This document shows, in pieces, positions 1 through 8,394 of a stretch of 64,000 bases of DNA. Numbering within the stretch: position 1 is the first letter of the stretch; every line of letters starts with the position of its first letter. Source of the stretch: Gemmatimonadota bacterium (GTDB lineage: Bacteria > Gemmatimonadota > Gemmatimonadetes > Longimicrobiales > Gaopeijiaceae); assembly GCA_022823145.1 (NCBI GenBank), contig JAJDXS010000004.1, forward strand, positions 1 to 64,000, written 5' to 3'. The position numbers and the translations under genes were made by a program. Below the pieces are notes generated by a model. That model saw only the letters and a program-made list of their open reading frames with translations, was not told the origin of the DNA and searched no databases.

Positions 1-1039
1 CCGCCTCCAACAAGGCTTCCGCGACCGCCAAGCTCGGCCTCGACCAGTGGAGTGCCCGGTGCAGCGGCGTGGCCCCGTCGGTCCCTTGCGCGTTCAGCAT
101 CGCACCCTCGCCCAGCAGGAATGCGACCATCGCCGGGTCTCCGGCACCGGCCGCCTCGTGCAGAGGGCTGTTCCCCTGCCGGTCCCGTGCGTCGGCGTCG
201 GCGCCCGCATCCAACAGGGACCGTGCCACGGCAAGGTTTCCGGCTCGTGCCGCGAAGTGGAGGGGCGTATCCCCGTCGTCGTTGGAGATCCTGGGATCGG
301 AGCCCGACTCGATCAGCCGGGCCACTGCTTCAAGGTCCGGCGGACGTTCGGGCCGCCGCGCACCAGGCACGTAGGCGGCATCCCGGTCGTGCGGCATCCC
401 CAGGATGGCATGGTGCAGCGGCGTGCTGCCGTTCTCGTCGCGAGCCAGCGGGTCGGCACCTGCCTCGATGCAGCGGACGATGTCGGGGGCGAGCGCCACG
501 CGGCCGAACATCCACCTGTTCCAGTGATCGCAATGGGTGGGGTCGGCCACGCGGCCGAACTTGTCACGGGCGGTAGGATCGGCCCCCAGCCGCAGGAGTT
601 CGCGCGCGACCAGCGGGTTCGAGTTGCCCCATGCGCGATGCAGCGGGGTTGCTCCGTCCCTGTCCCGTGCGTTGAGATCGGCTCCGGACTCGGCCAGCGC
701 GCCGACCACCGTCGGATCCGTCGCGTACAGCGATGCGCGGTGCAATACGGTCGCGCCGAAGTTGACGCGGGCGTTCGGGTCGGCCCCCAGCCGAAGGCAA
801 TCCCCTACCCGGATCACCGAGGCCGATTGGAAGAACTCCCAGTTGCCCCAGTCGTCGCAGCCTTGGGCGACGGCGGACGAGAAAGGCACGAACGCGAGAA
901 CGGCAAGAGTGCGGACACACACGATCACGCGCCGCCAGACCGGAAAACCGACGGAAGTGGCCGAAGCCACGTGCTGGCTGACTTGGAGTGCCGTCTTCGC
1001 TACGCCGGAGGCGTCTAGCGCTCGGACTTGATCACGCAT
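1..1039 (-). CDS. Secreted ankyrin-repeat protein (partial, C-terminus outside window)
   Basis: The reading frame opens at ATG 1039 and runs off the left edge, so the C-terminus is missing. A hydrophobic segment ending in SSAVAQ (residues ~38-59) looks like a signal peptide. An in-frame GTG at about 928 could be the true start, because the first ~35 residues are unusual ahead of a signal sequence. The motif WGNWEFF follows, then repeats of the type GADPNAR...GATVLHRA, GADLNARDRDGATPLHRA and GADADARDRQGNSPLHEA. These are classical ankyrin repeats of about 33 residues, and roughly six are visible. Ankyrin repeats bind proteins; the partner cannot be told from here. The gene is divergent from the peptide operon at 1763. 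The family call is secure, the function is unknown. Confidence 0.8.
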   Translation of the reverse strand, partial: MRDQVRALDASGVAKTALQVSQHVASATSVGFPVWRRVIVCVRTLAVLAFVPFSSAVAQGCDDWGNWEFFQSASVIRVGDCLRLGADPNARVNFGATVLHRASLYATDPTVVGALAESGADLNARDRDGATPLHRAWGNSNPLVARELLRLGADPTARDKFGRVADPTHCDHWNRWMFGRVALAPDIVRCIEAGADPLARDENGSTPLHHAILGMPHDRDAAYVPGARRPERPPDLEAVARLIESGSDPRISNDDGDTPLHFAARAGNLAVARSLLDAGADADARDRQGNSPLHEAAGAGDPAMVAFLLGEGAMLNAQGTDGATPLHRALHWSRPSLAVAEALLEA

Positions 1040-1261
1040 TGGGGGGACAGGCTGCGGGACAGAGTCAACAAGTACATGCCCCCAAGGTGTGTGGGTGCAC
1101 CGCTTAGCGACAAGTGCCCAGAACCCAAGGCAACCGCTGTTAGTTCGGGAGGCAGGGGCGCGCCAAGCTCCGCCCGCTGCGTCCGGAAGCGGTGCAGAGC
1201 TGAAATCCGGGGGTTCAAGGGGAGCCCCCTTCGCCAAACGTCCGCGTTCAACACGGAGTCG

Positions 1262-1285
1262 GCTTGCTTGCTTGCTTGCTTGCTT
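1262..1285. repeat. Tetranucleotide microsatellite (GCTT)x6
   Basis: Six perfect tandem GCTT units lie between divergent genes. Such tracts are prone to slippage. This one is not inside a recognisable coding frame, so any effect would be on spacing or expression rather than on protein. Confidence 0.9.
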
Positions 1286-1690
1286 GTCTCCCATAGTCAT
1301 GCAGATCCCTGCTTGATTTGCACGACCGGGTCACGGGGAAGGCCCGGCCTGTTGAGCGCCCGCAGAGGCGAGCGTAGCGAGCCGGAGCGGGCGGTGGGAT
1401 GGAGGCTAGCGATGCCGGGCCGTCCATGTACCGCGAAGCGAAAGCGACGACTGATCCTGCCGACGCCCCCCGTCGATGGACACAGGCATCAGTTCGGCCT
1501 TGGGATGGATCAACCTGACTACGTGCTCCTCCGGCGTTTGGCTTCGTTCGAGTCGTTTTGCCCTTCACGCCTCGGTGACCCGAAAGGCCAGCATCTTACG
1601 GATTTCGTCCGCACTGGGTGTCAATCCGGCCTGGGGATGAAGGCCGCCGATGCCCCACGACGCTCGTCTCAGCGGTTCTTGCGCGCGGGG

Positions 1691-1696
1691 TTGACA
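1691..1696 (+). promoter_or_regulatory. Possible -35 element of the peptide operon
   Basis: A perfect TTGACA lies 67 bases before the start codon of the small peptide gene. No clear TATAAT-like hexamer is present at 16-18 bases, so this is only a candidate. Confidence 0.25.
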
Positions 1697-1762
1697 CGAG
1701 GGTTAGCTTCACCGGCCTGCTCACTGCATGGGCGGGTTCCACACTTTCCAAGGAGGCATGCG

Positions 1763-1981
1763 ATGTTGGACCAGAAGACGATCAGGAAGCTGCTGATGAC
1801 GGCGGTGGTCGTGGCGCTGGCTGCGACGCCCGCCGCCGCCAAGACTGCGGCGAATTGCGAGTCGAAAGATTCGCATTACGGCTTGTTCTGTAACAGCGGG
1901 GGGGACATCGAAGTGTGCTCGGACGGCGACGGTGCATGCACGGCCAGCTGTGGCCAGGGAAGCGTCGACGTTCTTTGCTAA
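1763..1981 (+). CDS. Small secreted six-cysteine peptide (72 aa)
   Basis: The start is ATG 1763, set by a perfect AAGGAGG (1750-1756) six bases upstream. Residues 1-26 form a signal peptide: a basic n-region (KTIRK), a hydrophobic core, and an ATPAAAK cleavage region. The mature peptide of about 46 residues is Asp/Gly/Ser rich with six cysteines spaced 10-8-6-3-8, the last being the C-terminal residue. An even number of cysteines in an exported peptide suggests up to three disulfides. A DsbA-like gene follows after 15 bases and a propeller lipoprotein after that. I do not recognise the family. Bacteroidetes NVEALA peptides beside six-bladed propellers are a loose analogy only. It could be a natural-product precursor, a toxin-like peptide or a structural peptide. 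Confidence 0.75.
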   Translation: MLDQKTIRKLLMTAVVVALAATPAAAKTAANCESKDSHYGLFCNSGGDIEVCSDGDGACTASCGQGSVDVLC

Positions 1982-1996
1982 CGCTATTCAGGGCAA

Positions 1997-2680
1997 ATGG
2001 GTAACAAGGAGAAGGACAAGAAGGACACGAGTTGGTCTGGCCATCTCCTCAACCTCGGGCTCTTGGCGGTGCTCCTCTACGCCGTGTTCTTGCCCGAGGG
2101 CCCGCTCCGAACGCGCCTAGCCGCTTGGCGGTCGCAGGCCCGCCTGTCAGTGCTCGTCGAGGAGCCCTGGCAGGCGCTGGCGGCAACGAGCGCTCGCATG
2201 GATACGGTCGATTTGAGCACCGCGATGATCATCGAGTTCGGGGATTACGAGTGTCCATTCTGCCGAGATTCCCACGCACACTTGGAAGCTGTCATGGAAT
2301 CCCATCCAGACGCCACGATCGGATTCCGCCACTTCCCGCTGACAGCCATCCACCCGAATGCTGAGGCCGCCGCGCGCGCGGCGATCTGCGCCGAGGAGCA
2401 GGGACGTTTCCCACAGTTACATTCGCTGCTGTTCGACTCGACGGAGTGGCGAGACACCGGGGATTGGAAGACGCTCGCCGAGAAAGCTGGCGTGGACGAC
2501 TTGGTTTTGTACGAACGGTGCCTCAGGGGCGAAGCAGCGGGACGAAGGTTGGAGGAAGACATGAAACTCGGAGACGCACTGGGAGTCACCGCAACCCCGA
2601 CGTTCTTTTACCGGTTCGGGGAGCATGTCGGATACGCGAACGAGGAACAGCTCCTCGAGCTGATCGAACGGTCGCGCTAG
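1997..2680 (+). CDS. Membrane-anchored DsbA-like thiol oxidoreductase
   Basis: A 227-residue DsbA/thioredoxin_4-type protein. Residues ~15-35 are one transmembrane anchor after a charged N-terminus (GNKEKDKKDTSW). The thioredoxin fold begins near residue 70. It shows the active-site motif FGDYECPFCRDSH (CPFC) and, near residue 200, the cis-proline loop VTATPTFFY. The helical insert between them contains an ICAEEQ cysteine, common in this family. It would act in the periplasm or outer membrane-facing space, making or rearranging disulfides. It lies 15 bases after the six-cysteine peptide and 7 bases before a propeller lipoprotein, so the peptide is its likeliest client (inference). The start ATG 1997 has a weak AGGG upstream. 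Confidence 0.88.
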   Translation: MGNKEKDKKDTSWSGHLLNLGLLAVLLYAVFLPEGPLRTRLAAWRSQARLSVLVEEPWQALAATSARMDTVDLSTAMIIEFGDYECPFCRDSHAHLEAVMESHPDATIGFRHFPLTAIHPNAEAAARAAICAEEQGRFPQLHSLLFDSTEWRDTGDWKTLAEKAGVDDLVLYERCLRGEAAGRRLEEDMKLGDALGVTATPTFFYRFGEHVGYANEEQLLELIERSR

Positions 2681-2687
2681 AACGGTC

Positions 2688-3929
2688 GTGACGGACGCCC
2701 TACGTAGATCGCTGACGACACCGATGCTCGCCGTTTCCTGTCTGGTGCTCTGCGCCGCCTGCCTGGGTGACGCATCGGACCCGGGGGCCACGGGTCGGGC
2801 GGCGGCCGCGGACCTGTTCTCCCCGTGGCCTGGGGACGAGTCGTTGCGGATCGCCGCGGGACCAAGCCTAGTGGTGGGATTGGACGAGTCTCTCCCGCTG
2901 GATGTGGTCTCTGGAGCGGTCTTCTTCGGCGACGGCATCGCTATCGCGAATAGCCTGTCGCGCGAAGTCCTGATCCTGGATGCTGCGGGCCGGCTGCTTT
3001 CTCGGCACGGCAGGTTTGGAGATGGTCCCGGCGAGTACAAGAATTTGGCCGGGATCGCTCGCCACGCGGACGGACTGATCACTTGGGACGGAAACCATTT
3101 CCGAGTAACCCGACTCGACTCCTCCGGGGCGCATATCGGCGAAACGAGGCTCAGACCCCGTCGTGGAAGGAGCAGGATCGTTGGAGTCTTCGGAAACAGC
3201 GTGCTGCTCGAATTCTCGGAGCGGGGATTCCCGGGGTCCACAGCCGTTCGGCCGATGGAGATCCGGTTGCCGGTAGCATATGAGATCGCTCGTCTCTCTG
3301 ACGGGGAGGTCGTCTTCGAGGGCACCCGTCCAGGTGAAGAGCAGTGGGCGGCGAGGGAGGTAACTGACGGCGGGCGAAGGCACGGGGGGCTACCCGTGAT
3401 CTTCGGACGGACCGCCGTCTCTGCCGTCACCGACCACTATGCCTGGCTGGCGACGACCGACTCGATCACGATCACGCGCTACGACGAAGCCGGAACCGCC
3501 GTGGACGTTGCATTCGAGCAGCCCCGGGAGCGCGCGGAGGCGGGGTGGGAGCGGTTCGTCAGAGATACCGCACGGGAGAGCATCGAGAGTATAGAGCCGG
3601 GCAGCATTTTCCTCGGCGGAAAGAACTTCATGATGTCCATCAGGGAGTTTCGCCTTGGGCTGATCGACGACCTGCCGGCGCGCCCCACCCTTCCCAGTTT
3701 TTCCGTTATGAAGGGCGGCGTCGACGGCCTTCTGTGGATCCGGGAGTACCCTGACCCGCTTCAGGACGAGGTGGTCTGGGTCGGTTTCAGCGAGGCGTGG
3801 GAACGGAAGAAGCGGCTCACGATGCGCGCGAGCCTGGACGTTCTGGATATTTCGGAGGACCGGATACTCGTCCGAGCAAAGGGCGCTTTTGACGAGACTC
3901 TGATCAAGGTCTACCCAATCGAGCGCTGA
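2688..3929 (+). CDS. Six-bladed beta-propeller lipoprotein
   Basis: 413 residues from GTG 2688; an in-frame ATG at 2724 would give a tidier lipoprotein signal (MLAVSCLVLCAAC). The lipobox LCAAC predicts lipid attachment after export. The body shows propeller-blade features: GRFGDGPGEYKNL (the GxGPGE signature of this family), repeated strands such as VVFFGDGIAIANS and LLSRHGRFG, and a C-terminal blade DILDISEDRILVRAK-like. Such proteins are secreted scaffolds of unknown substrate. It is the third gene of a tight operon with the six-cysteine peptide and the DsbA-like enzyme, so it may bind or display the matured peptide (inference). Four further propeller genes or remnants lie in this window. 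Confidence 0.8.
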   Translation: MTDALRRSLTTPMLAVSCLVLCAACLGDASDPGATGRAAAADLFSPWPGDESLRIAAGPSLVVGLDESLPLDVVSGAVFFGDGIAIANSLSREVLILDAAGRLLSRHGRFGDGPGEYKNLAGIARHADGLITWDGNHFRVTRLDSSGAHIGETRLRPRRGRSRIVGVFGNSVLLEFSERGFPGSTAVRPMEIRLPVAYEIARLSDGEVVFEGTRPGEEQWAAREVTDGGRRHGGLPVIFGRTAVSAVTDHYAWLATTDSITITRYDEAGTAVDVAFEQPRERAEAGWERFVRDTARESIESIEPGSIFLGGKNFMMSIREFRLGLIDDLPARPTLPSFSVMKGGVDGLLWIREYPDPLQDEVVWVGFSEAWERKKRLTMRASLDVLDISEDRILVRAKGAFDETLIKVYPIER

Positions 3930-4378
3930 TCCCGCAGCGTGACCGAGATGGAGCCGATTCGAAATCGAACCGACGGCCTCGCGAGCACCGCGTTCCGCTG
4001 TGCTTCTCGCAACGACCGCAATCGGCGCATTGATCGGTGCCGGAGTTGACGTAGTGATTTCCAGTGGGCGTACAGACTCTCCCTTGATGTCCTGCATACA
4101 ATCGCTCTGGGGGACGGACAGCACCGGAATAGCGCCACTACGTTCCTGCTTGGTTTCGGGTGGCCGATCGGCCAAGGATGAAGGGTCATCGAGCTTGGCC
4201 ACCCAATGAGGGTCAGGAGTCTCGCCATTCAGGTCCGGTTTTCCCGCTTTCGCGACACGGTCCAGCAAAGTCCTGTACCACGGCAGGAAACGCAGATCGT
4301 GCAGTCCCAGTTCGACTTACGTGATCTCCTGCCGTGATTCGCGCCGCGAGCGATCCGCCGTAACGGCGGGGTCCGGCG
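3930..4378. other. Intergenic region, possible gene remnant
   Basis: About 450 bases between convergent genes. A short plus-strand frame (4000-4209) contains ATTAIGALIGAGVDVVIS, which resembles glycine-zipper segments of small envelope proteins, but it lacks a good start and the rest is unrecognisable; it is probably a remnant. A perfect 10-base inverted repeat (4279-4288 / 4327-4336, CACGGCAGGA) has a 38-base spacer. Confidence 0.4.
4355..4369 (-). terminator. Possible hairpin terminator after the M20 gene
   Basis: CCGCCG-TAA-CGGCGG is a compact 6-bp stem ten bases beyond the stop codon of the leftward M20 peptidase gene. No U-run follows, so it may be only a transcript-end stabiliser. Confidence 0.3.
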
Positions 4379-5653
4379 CTAGCGCCTGCGCGGGCCCACC
4401 AGTTCCAGCGCCGCGAGCGCCAGAACCTGCGTGCACGACACCAGGTCGTCCACGGAGCAGGATTCGTCGGGCTGGTGGGCCTCCTCGAGAGGGCCGGGGC
4501 CGTACGCCACGCAGTGCTCGATGCCGGCGATCCGCGCGAAGTGCTTCTGGTCGTAGGTGCCGGGGCTTGCCACGAGTTCCGCATCGCGTCCACGGACCTC
4601 GCGCACCGCACGAGACAACGCCCGCACGAGCGGGGACCCCCGAGGCGCGGAGGTGGGGTGGACCACCATGCGGTCCTCTATCGTGAAGCGGCGCCCCGGA
4701 TCTTCGCGCTCGACCTCGCCGACGAGCGCCGCAATCTCGGCGCGGACCTCCTCGAAGGGCTCTTCGGGAATGAAGCGACGGTCGAAGGTGGCCACGCAAC
4801 GGTCGGCAACGCAGGGAGACTGGGTATCCGCACCCGCCTGGCCACCGGTGATGGCGTTGACGTTGAGCGACGGCAGCCGCGAGGGCACCGGGACCACCGG
4901 AAGCTCGGAACGGCGCGTCGCCAGGGCCGGCCCGAGCCGGGTCCGGAGCGTCTCGAGGAGCGCGCCCATGTCGTCGATCGCACTGCGGCCGAGGTGGCTC
5001 ATGCTGCCGTGGGCCACATGGCCATGCGCCACGATATCGAACCAGTAGACGCCCCTGTGCCCCAGGCAAACACGGTCCGGTCCGAACGGCTCCGGGATGA
5101 TCACGTAGTCGACATCGCGGGCCGAGATGATGCCCTCGTGGCACAGGTGCGCCACCCCGGCGAACCCGCCGCTCTCCTCGTCGACGGTCGCGCTGATGTC
5201 GACGGCGCCTTCCAGTTCCACTCCGGCCCGCCGGATCGCTTCGACCGCAAAGACCGCCGCGGCGATCCCCGACTTCATGTCGGAGGCGCCGCGCCCCAGA
5301 ATGCGGCCGTCCCGCACAAGTCCCTCGAACGGGTCCACCGTCCATCCTTCGCCCGGGGGAACCACGTCGAAGTGTCCGTTGAGGTGCAGGGTCCGGCCCC
5401 GGCTGCCCCGGTCGCCCGCTCCCGTCGCGTTCGCGCCCCGGCCCACCACATTCACCCTCGGGTGGTCGGCCGTGTGCTCGGGGCGCCCCTCGGCCTCGAC
5501 GTACTCCAACTCCAGGCCCGCCTCCGCCAGGCGCCGCCCGATCAGCTCCGCGCACTCGCGATAGCAGTCTCCCGGAGGGTTGACCGTCGGGATTTGGATC
5601 ATCTCGGCGGTGAAGGCCACGATCTCGTCACGGGCCGCCTCCACCTGGGCCAT
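4379..5653 (-). CDS. M20 family metallopeptidase / ArgE-DapE-like deacylase
   Basis: 424 residues from ATG 5653. A frame extends further upstream, but its first 38 residues are not protein-like and MAQVEAARDEIVAFTAEMIQ is the usual family beginning. Metal-binding motifs in order: HLNGHFDVVPPG (His and Asp), GRGASDMKSGIAAAV (bridging Asp), VDEESGG (catalytic Glu), and a late KHFAR histidine. These define the two-zinc M20 hydrolases that remove acyl or peptide groups from small substrates in the cytosol. Length is normal. The substrate (acetylornithine, succinyl-diaminopimelate or another N-acyl amino acid) cannot be assigned. It is divergent from an SDR gene at 5811. Confidence 0.88.
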   Translation of the reverse strand: MAQVEAARDEIVAFTAEMIQIPTVNPPGDCYRECAELIGRRLAEAGLELEYVEAEGRPEHTADHPRVNVVGRGANATGAGDRGSRGRTLHLNGHFDVVPPGEGWTVDPFEGLVRDGRILGRGASDMKSGIAAAVFAVEAIRRAGVELEGAVDISATVDEESGGFAGVAHLCHEGIISARDVDYVIIPEPFGPDRVCLGHRGVYWFDIVAHGHVAHGSMSHLGRSAIDDMGALLETLRTRLGPALATRRSELPVVPVPSRLPSLNVNAITGGQAGADTQSPCVADRCVATFDRRFIPEEPFEEVRAEIAALVGEVEREDPGRRFTIEDRMVVHPTSAPRGSPLVRALSRAVREVRGRDAELVASPGTYDQKHFARIAGIEHCVAYGPGPLEEAHQPDESCSVDDLVSCTQVLALAALELVGPRRR

Positions 5654-5810
5654 CACGTGGTCGGGGCGGGCCGTCCGGCTGTCATTGCGGGTGCGCCTCA
5701 ACGGCTTGCCTCGCGGGGTCGCTTGGGGGAACGCCTGGGGGCAACTTTCCCTTACATTCTGCCGCACGAATGCCCCAAAGCAAACTCAGCCGTGAGGGGG
5801 ACCACCTCCG

Positions 5811-6599
5811 ATGACTACCATGTTCAGCCTTCAGGGCCGCACGGCCGCAATCGTCGGCAGCGGCTCCGGCATTGGCGAAGCCGTCGCGATCGGATGCGCG
5901 GAGGCGGGCGCCGGCGTGCACTGCCTCGACATCGACACGGAGGCCGCGGCCCGCACTGCCGCGACCATCCGGGCGGCGGGCGGCGAGGCCGCCTCGGCCC
6001 GGCTCGACATCGTCGACGGAGCCGCCGTCACCGCCGCACTCGAGGCCGTCGCGACCGCGCACGGCTCCCTCGACGTCGTGGTCTGCACGCCCGGCGTGAA
6101 CGTGCGCAAGCCGCTGCTCGACTACACCGACGACGAGATCGACCGCGTCCTCGGGCTCAACCTCAAGGGCGGCGCGCACGTCATCCAGGCCGCGGGCCGG
6201 ATCATGCGCGCCCAGGGATCCGGCTCGATCATCCTCTTCAGTTCGATCCGCTCGGTCGTGGTCGAGCCGGGCCAGAGCATGTATGCGGCGACGAAGGCGG
6301 GGATCGTCCAGATGGTGCGAGCCGCGGCGGCGGAACTCGGGCCGCACGGGGTGAGGGTGAACGCCGTGGCGCCCGGCGTGATCGACACGCCGCTCACCGC
6401 GCCGATCAAGGACAGCCCCGACTGGTACGGAGCCTACGCCGCCCGGAACATCTTCAACCGCTGGGGCAGCGCGCGGGAGATGGCGGGGCCGACCGTGTTC
6501 CTCGCGTCGGACGCCGCCAGCTACGTGACCGGCACGGTCCTCTTCGCGGACGGCGGCTGGACCGCCGTCGACGGGAGGTTCACGCCGCCAGGCATGTAG
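5811..6599 (+). CDS. Short-chain dehydrogenase/reductase (SDR)
   Basis: 262 residues. The Rossmann motif VGSGSGIGEAVA (residues ~15-26) matches TGxxxGIG with Ser for Thr. The catalytic set is visible as ILFSSIRS (Ser) and the YAATK motif (Tyr and Lys). The C-terminal LFADGGWTAVDG is the usual classical-SDR ending. It would oxidise or reduce an alcohol/ketone with NAD(P)(H) in the cytosol; the substrate is unknown. The N-terminus begins MTTMF with two in-frame ATGs, and the first is preceded by GAGGGGG. It ends one base before the convergent ispH stop codon. Confidence 0.9.
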   Translation: MTTMFSLQGRTAAIVGSGSGIGEAVAIGCAEAGAGVHCLDIDTEAAARTAATIRAAGGEAASARLDIVDGAAVTAALEAVATAHGSLDVVVCTPGVNVRKPLLDYTDDEIDRVLGLNLKGGAHVIQAAGRIMRAQGSGSIILFSSIRSVVVEPGQSMYAATKAGIVQMVRAAAAELGPHGVRVNAVAPGVIDTPLTAPIKDSPDWYGAYAARNIFNRWGSAREMAGPTVFLASDAASYVTGTVLFADGGWTAVDGRFTPPGM

Positions 6600-6600
6600 C

Positions 6601-7812
6601 CTACAGGTCCACCTCCAACCCCTTCAGCTCCAGCACCCGCGCCAGGGTCCTGCCGATCTCGTTGTCGGGGGTGGACGCGCCGGCGGTGATCCCCAGCTGG
6701 AAGGGACCGGCCGGGAGCCAGTCCCAGTCGACGGCCTCCGGGGTGTGCGGATCCAGTTCGGGCTTGTGGTGGATCGCCCCGGTGCCGAGGTCGATGCACG
6801 CCGCGTTGTCGATGTGGAAGGTCCTGGTGTAGCCGCGGCACATGTGGGCGAGGTGGTTGGTGTTGGACGAATTGTACCCGCCGATCACGATCATCACGTC
6901 CGGGGGGTCCTGCATCATCTCGAGGACCGCGTCCTGGCGCTCCTGGGTGGCGGAGCAGATGGTCCCGAAGGAGCGGAAGTGCTCCTGCGCGTGTTCCTCG
7001 CCGAATGAGTCGGCCATCATCTCGCGCAGGCGGGCGCCGATGGCCAGCGATTCCGTGGCGAGCATGGTGGTCTGGTTGGCGACACCGATCTTCCCGAGGT
7101 GCAGGTCTGGATCGAAGCCCTCGGAGCTGCACTTGCCGAAACGACGCATGAAGTCGTCGCGGCTGAGCCGCCCCTCGCGTCCGGTCAGGTAGGCGCCGAC
7201 CAGTTCGGCCTCGGCCATGTCGCGGACGACTATGTATTTGCCCCCCTTGTAGCGCTCCACCTGGCTGGCCGTGGCGCGCGACTCCTCGTGCCTGTACTTG
7301 CCGTGGACCACGGCCGTGAAACCGTCGCGGGCGTAGCCGTCGACGCGCTTCCAGACCAGCAGCACCGAGCCGCAGGTGGTGTCGACGAGAACGCAGCCGA
7401 TCGCCTGGAGGGTCTTCAGGTCCTGGAGCGTGACGCCGAATGCGGGGATGATCACCACGTCCTCGGGGGTGACGCGGCGGAAGTCGAAACTGCCGGCGTC
7501 GTCCGGGTAGATGAACTCGATGCCCATTTCCTGCAGTCGCTTGTTCACATGGGGGTTGTGGATGATCTCCCCCACGAGATAGACGCGCTTGTCGGGGAAC
7601 TTGTGGCGCGTCTGGTAGGCGTAGTCGACCGCGCGATCGACGCCGTAGCAGAACCCGAAGTCCTTCGCCAGGCGTACGGTGATGTCGCCGAAGCGGTCGG
7701 TGTAGGCCCGCGACCGCACCCGCTCCAGAAGCGCCGAGTGATATTCCGACTCGATGATGGGCTTCACCTCGGCCTTCAATCCGAAGCCCTTGCGGAAGTA
7801 TGTGTCTTTCAT
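6601..7812 (-). CDS. ispH: 4-hydroxy-3-methylbut-2-enyl diphosphate reductase (long-form IspH)
   Basis: Last step of the MEP isoprenoid pathway, making IPP and DMAPP with a 4Fe-4S cluster. The start ATG 7812 has GGAGG just upstream, although the frame remains open further. The three cluster cysteines are visible in KDFGFCYGVDRA, VDTTCGSV and TICSATQERQ. Also present: EIIHNPHVNKRL, VVHGKYRHEE and the substrate-loop GGYNSSNTNHL. At 403 residues it is longer than the ~315-residue E. coli enzyme and resembles the plant/cyanobacterial long form, with extra N-terminal and internal segments. It is monocistronic and divergent from fxsA. Confidence 0.95.
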   Translation of the reverse strand: MKDTYFRKGFGLKAEVKPIIESEYHSALLERVRSRAYTDRFGDITVRLAKDFGFCYGVDRAVDYAYQTRHKFPDKRVYLVGEIIHNPHVNKRLQEMGIEFIYPDDAGSFDFRRVTPEDVVIIPAFGVTLQDLKTLQAIGCVLVDTTCGSVLLVWKRVDGYARDGFTAVVHGKYRHEESRATASQVERYKGGKYIVVRDMAEAELVGAYLTGREGRLSRDDFMRRFGKCSSEGFDPDLHLGKIGVANQTTMLATESLAIGARLREMMADSFGEEHAQEHFRSFGTICSATQERQDAVLEMMQDPPDVMIVIGGYNSSNTNHLAHMCRGYTRTFHIDNAACIDLGTGAIHHKPELDPHTPEAVDWDWLPAGPFQLGITAGASTPDNEIGRTLARVLELKGLEVDL

Positions 7813-7914
7813 GGTTCCTCCCAACCCGGGCGATGAATATACATTGCATTGGCCGTACCCGGATAACACCGCGTTGCGCGCAGGGGCGACATTCCGACAA
7901 GGAGCCGTGAATCC

Positions 7915-8394
7915 GTGCTCAGCAGGCTGATCCTTCTTTTCGTCACCGTTCCGCTGGTGGAGCTGGCGATCCTGCTCCAGGTGGCACAGTGGATCGGACT
8001 GCTGCCCACCGTTGCGCTGGTCGTCACCACCGGCATCGCGGGCGCGGCGCTCGCGCGCCACCAGGGGCTTCGGGCCTTCCTCTCCGTGCAGGAGGAACTG
8101 GCCGCGGGCCGGCTTCCCGGGCGATCGCTCCTCGACGGCCTGTCCATTCTCGTCGGCGGGGCCTTCCTGCTGACCCCCGGCATCCTCACCGATGTCGCGG
8201 GGTTCAGCCTCCTGGTCCCCTTTTCCCGGCGCATGCTGCAGCGCGCCCTGCGGCGCACGCTCGAACGGCGCGTGCGCGAGGGGAGCGTCGAGTTCAGGGT
8301 CTTCACTCCGGGGGGCGGTTCCAGCACACGCCGGGGCGATGTCGGCACGCGGGAGGTGGGCACGCATCCGCCACGTTACAGGGATCGCGAATGA
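7915..8394 (+). CDS. fxsA: FxsA family membrane protein
   Basis: 159 residues from GTG 7915, with AAGGAG at about 7900. Two to three transmembrane helices fill the N-terminal two thirds (LILLFVTVPLVELAILL; PTVALVVTTGIAGAALA; GGAFLLTPGILTDVAGF). The motif PLVELAILLQV and the GAFLLTPGILTD segment are typical of FxsA, the cytoplasmic-membrane protein first known for relieving F-plasmid exclusion of phage T7. The C-terminal ~50 residues are hydrophilic and basic. Its stop overlaps the start of the M42 peptidase (ATGA), so the two are probably translated together. Confidence 0.88.
   Translation: MLSRLILLFVTVPLVELAILLQVAQWIGLLPTVALVVTTGIAGAALARHQGLRAFLSVQEELAAGRLPGRSLLDGLSILVGGAFLLTPGILTDVAGFSLLVPFSRRMLQRALRRTLERRVREGSVEFRVFTPGGGSSTRRGDVGTREVGTHPPRYRDRE

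Larger units (their letters stand above)
1040..1762. other. Divergent intergenic region with microsatellite and hairpins
   Basis: About 720 bases with no convincing gene; frames open across it lack plausible protein sequence. It contains six copies of GCTT (1262-1285), a hairpin AAGGGG-AGC-CCCCTT (1217-1231), and a GC-rich dyad around 1356-1396 with CGCCCGC/GCGGGCG arms. It should hold promoters for the ankyrin gene (leftward) and the peptide operon (rightward). Confidence 0.5.

Noticed and set aside
1205-1235. GGGTTCAA resembling a tRNA T-loop
   Set aside because: No cloverleaf could be built around it; it forms a simple AAGGGG/CCCCTT hairpin instead.
1028-1981. A 317-residue plus-strand frame running into the six-cysteine peptide
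   Set aside because: Only the last 72 residues look like protein, and they have their own perfect ribosome site and signal peptide; the rest is intergenic DNA with a microsatellite.
4475-6832. Very long plus-strand frame (785 residues) opposite the M20 gene
   Set aside because: Antisense shadow of a GC-rich gene, with low-complexity His/Arg/Gly composition and no domain.
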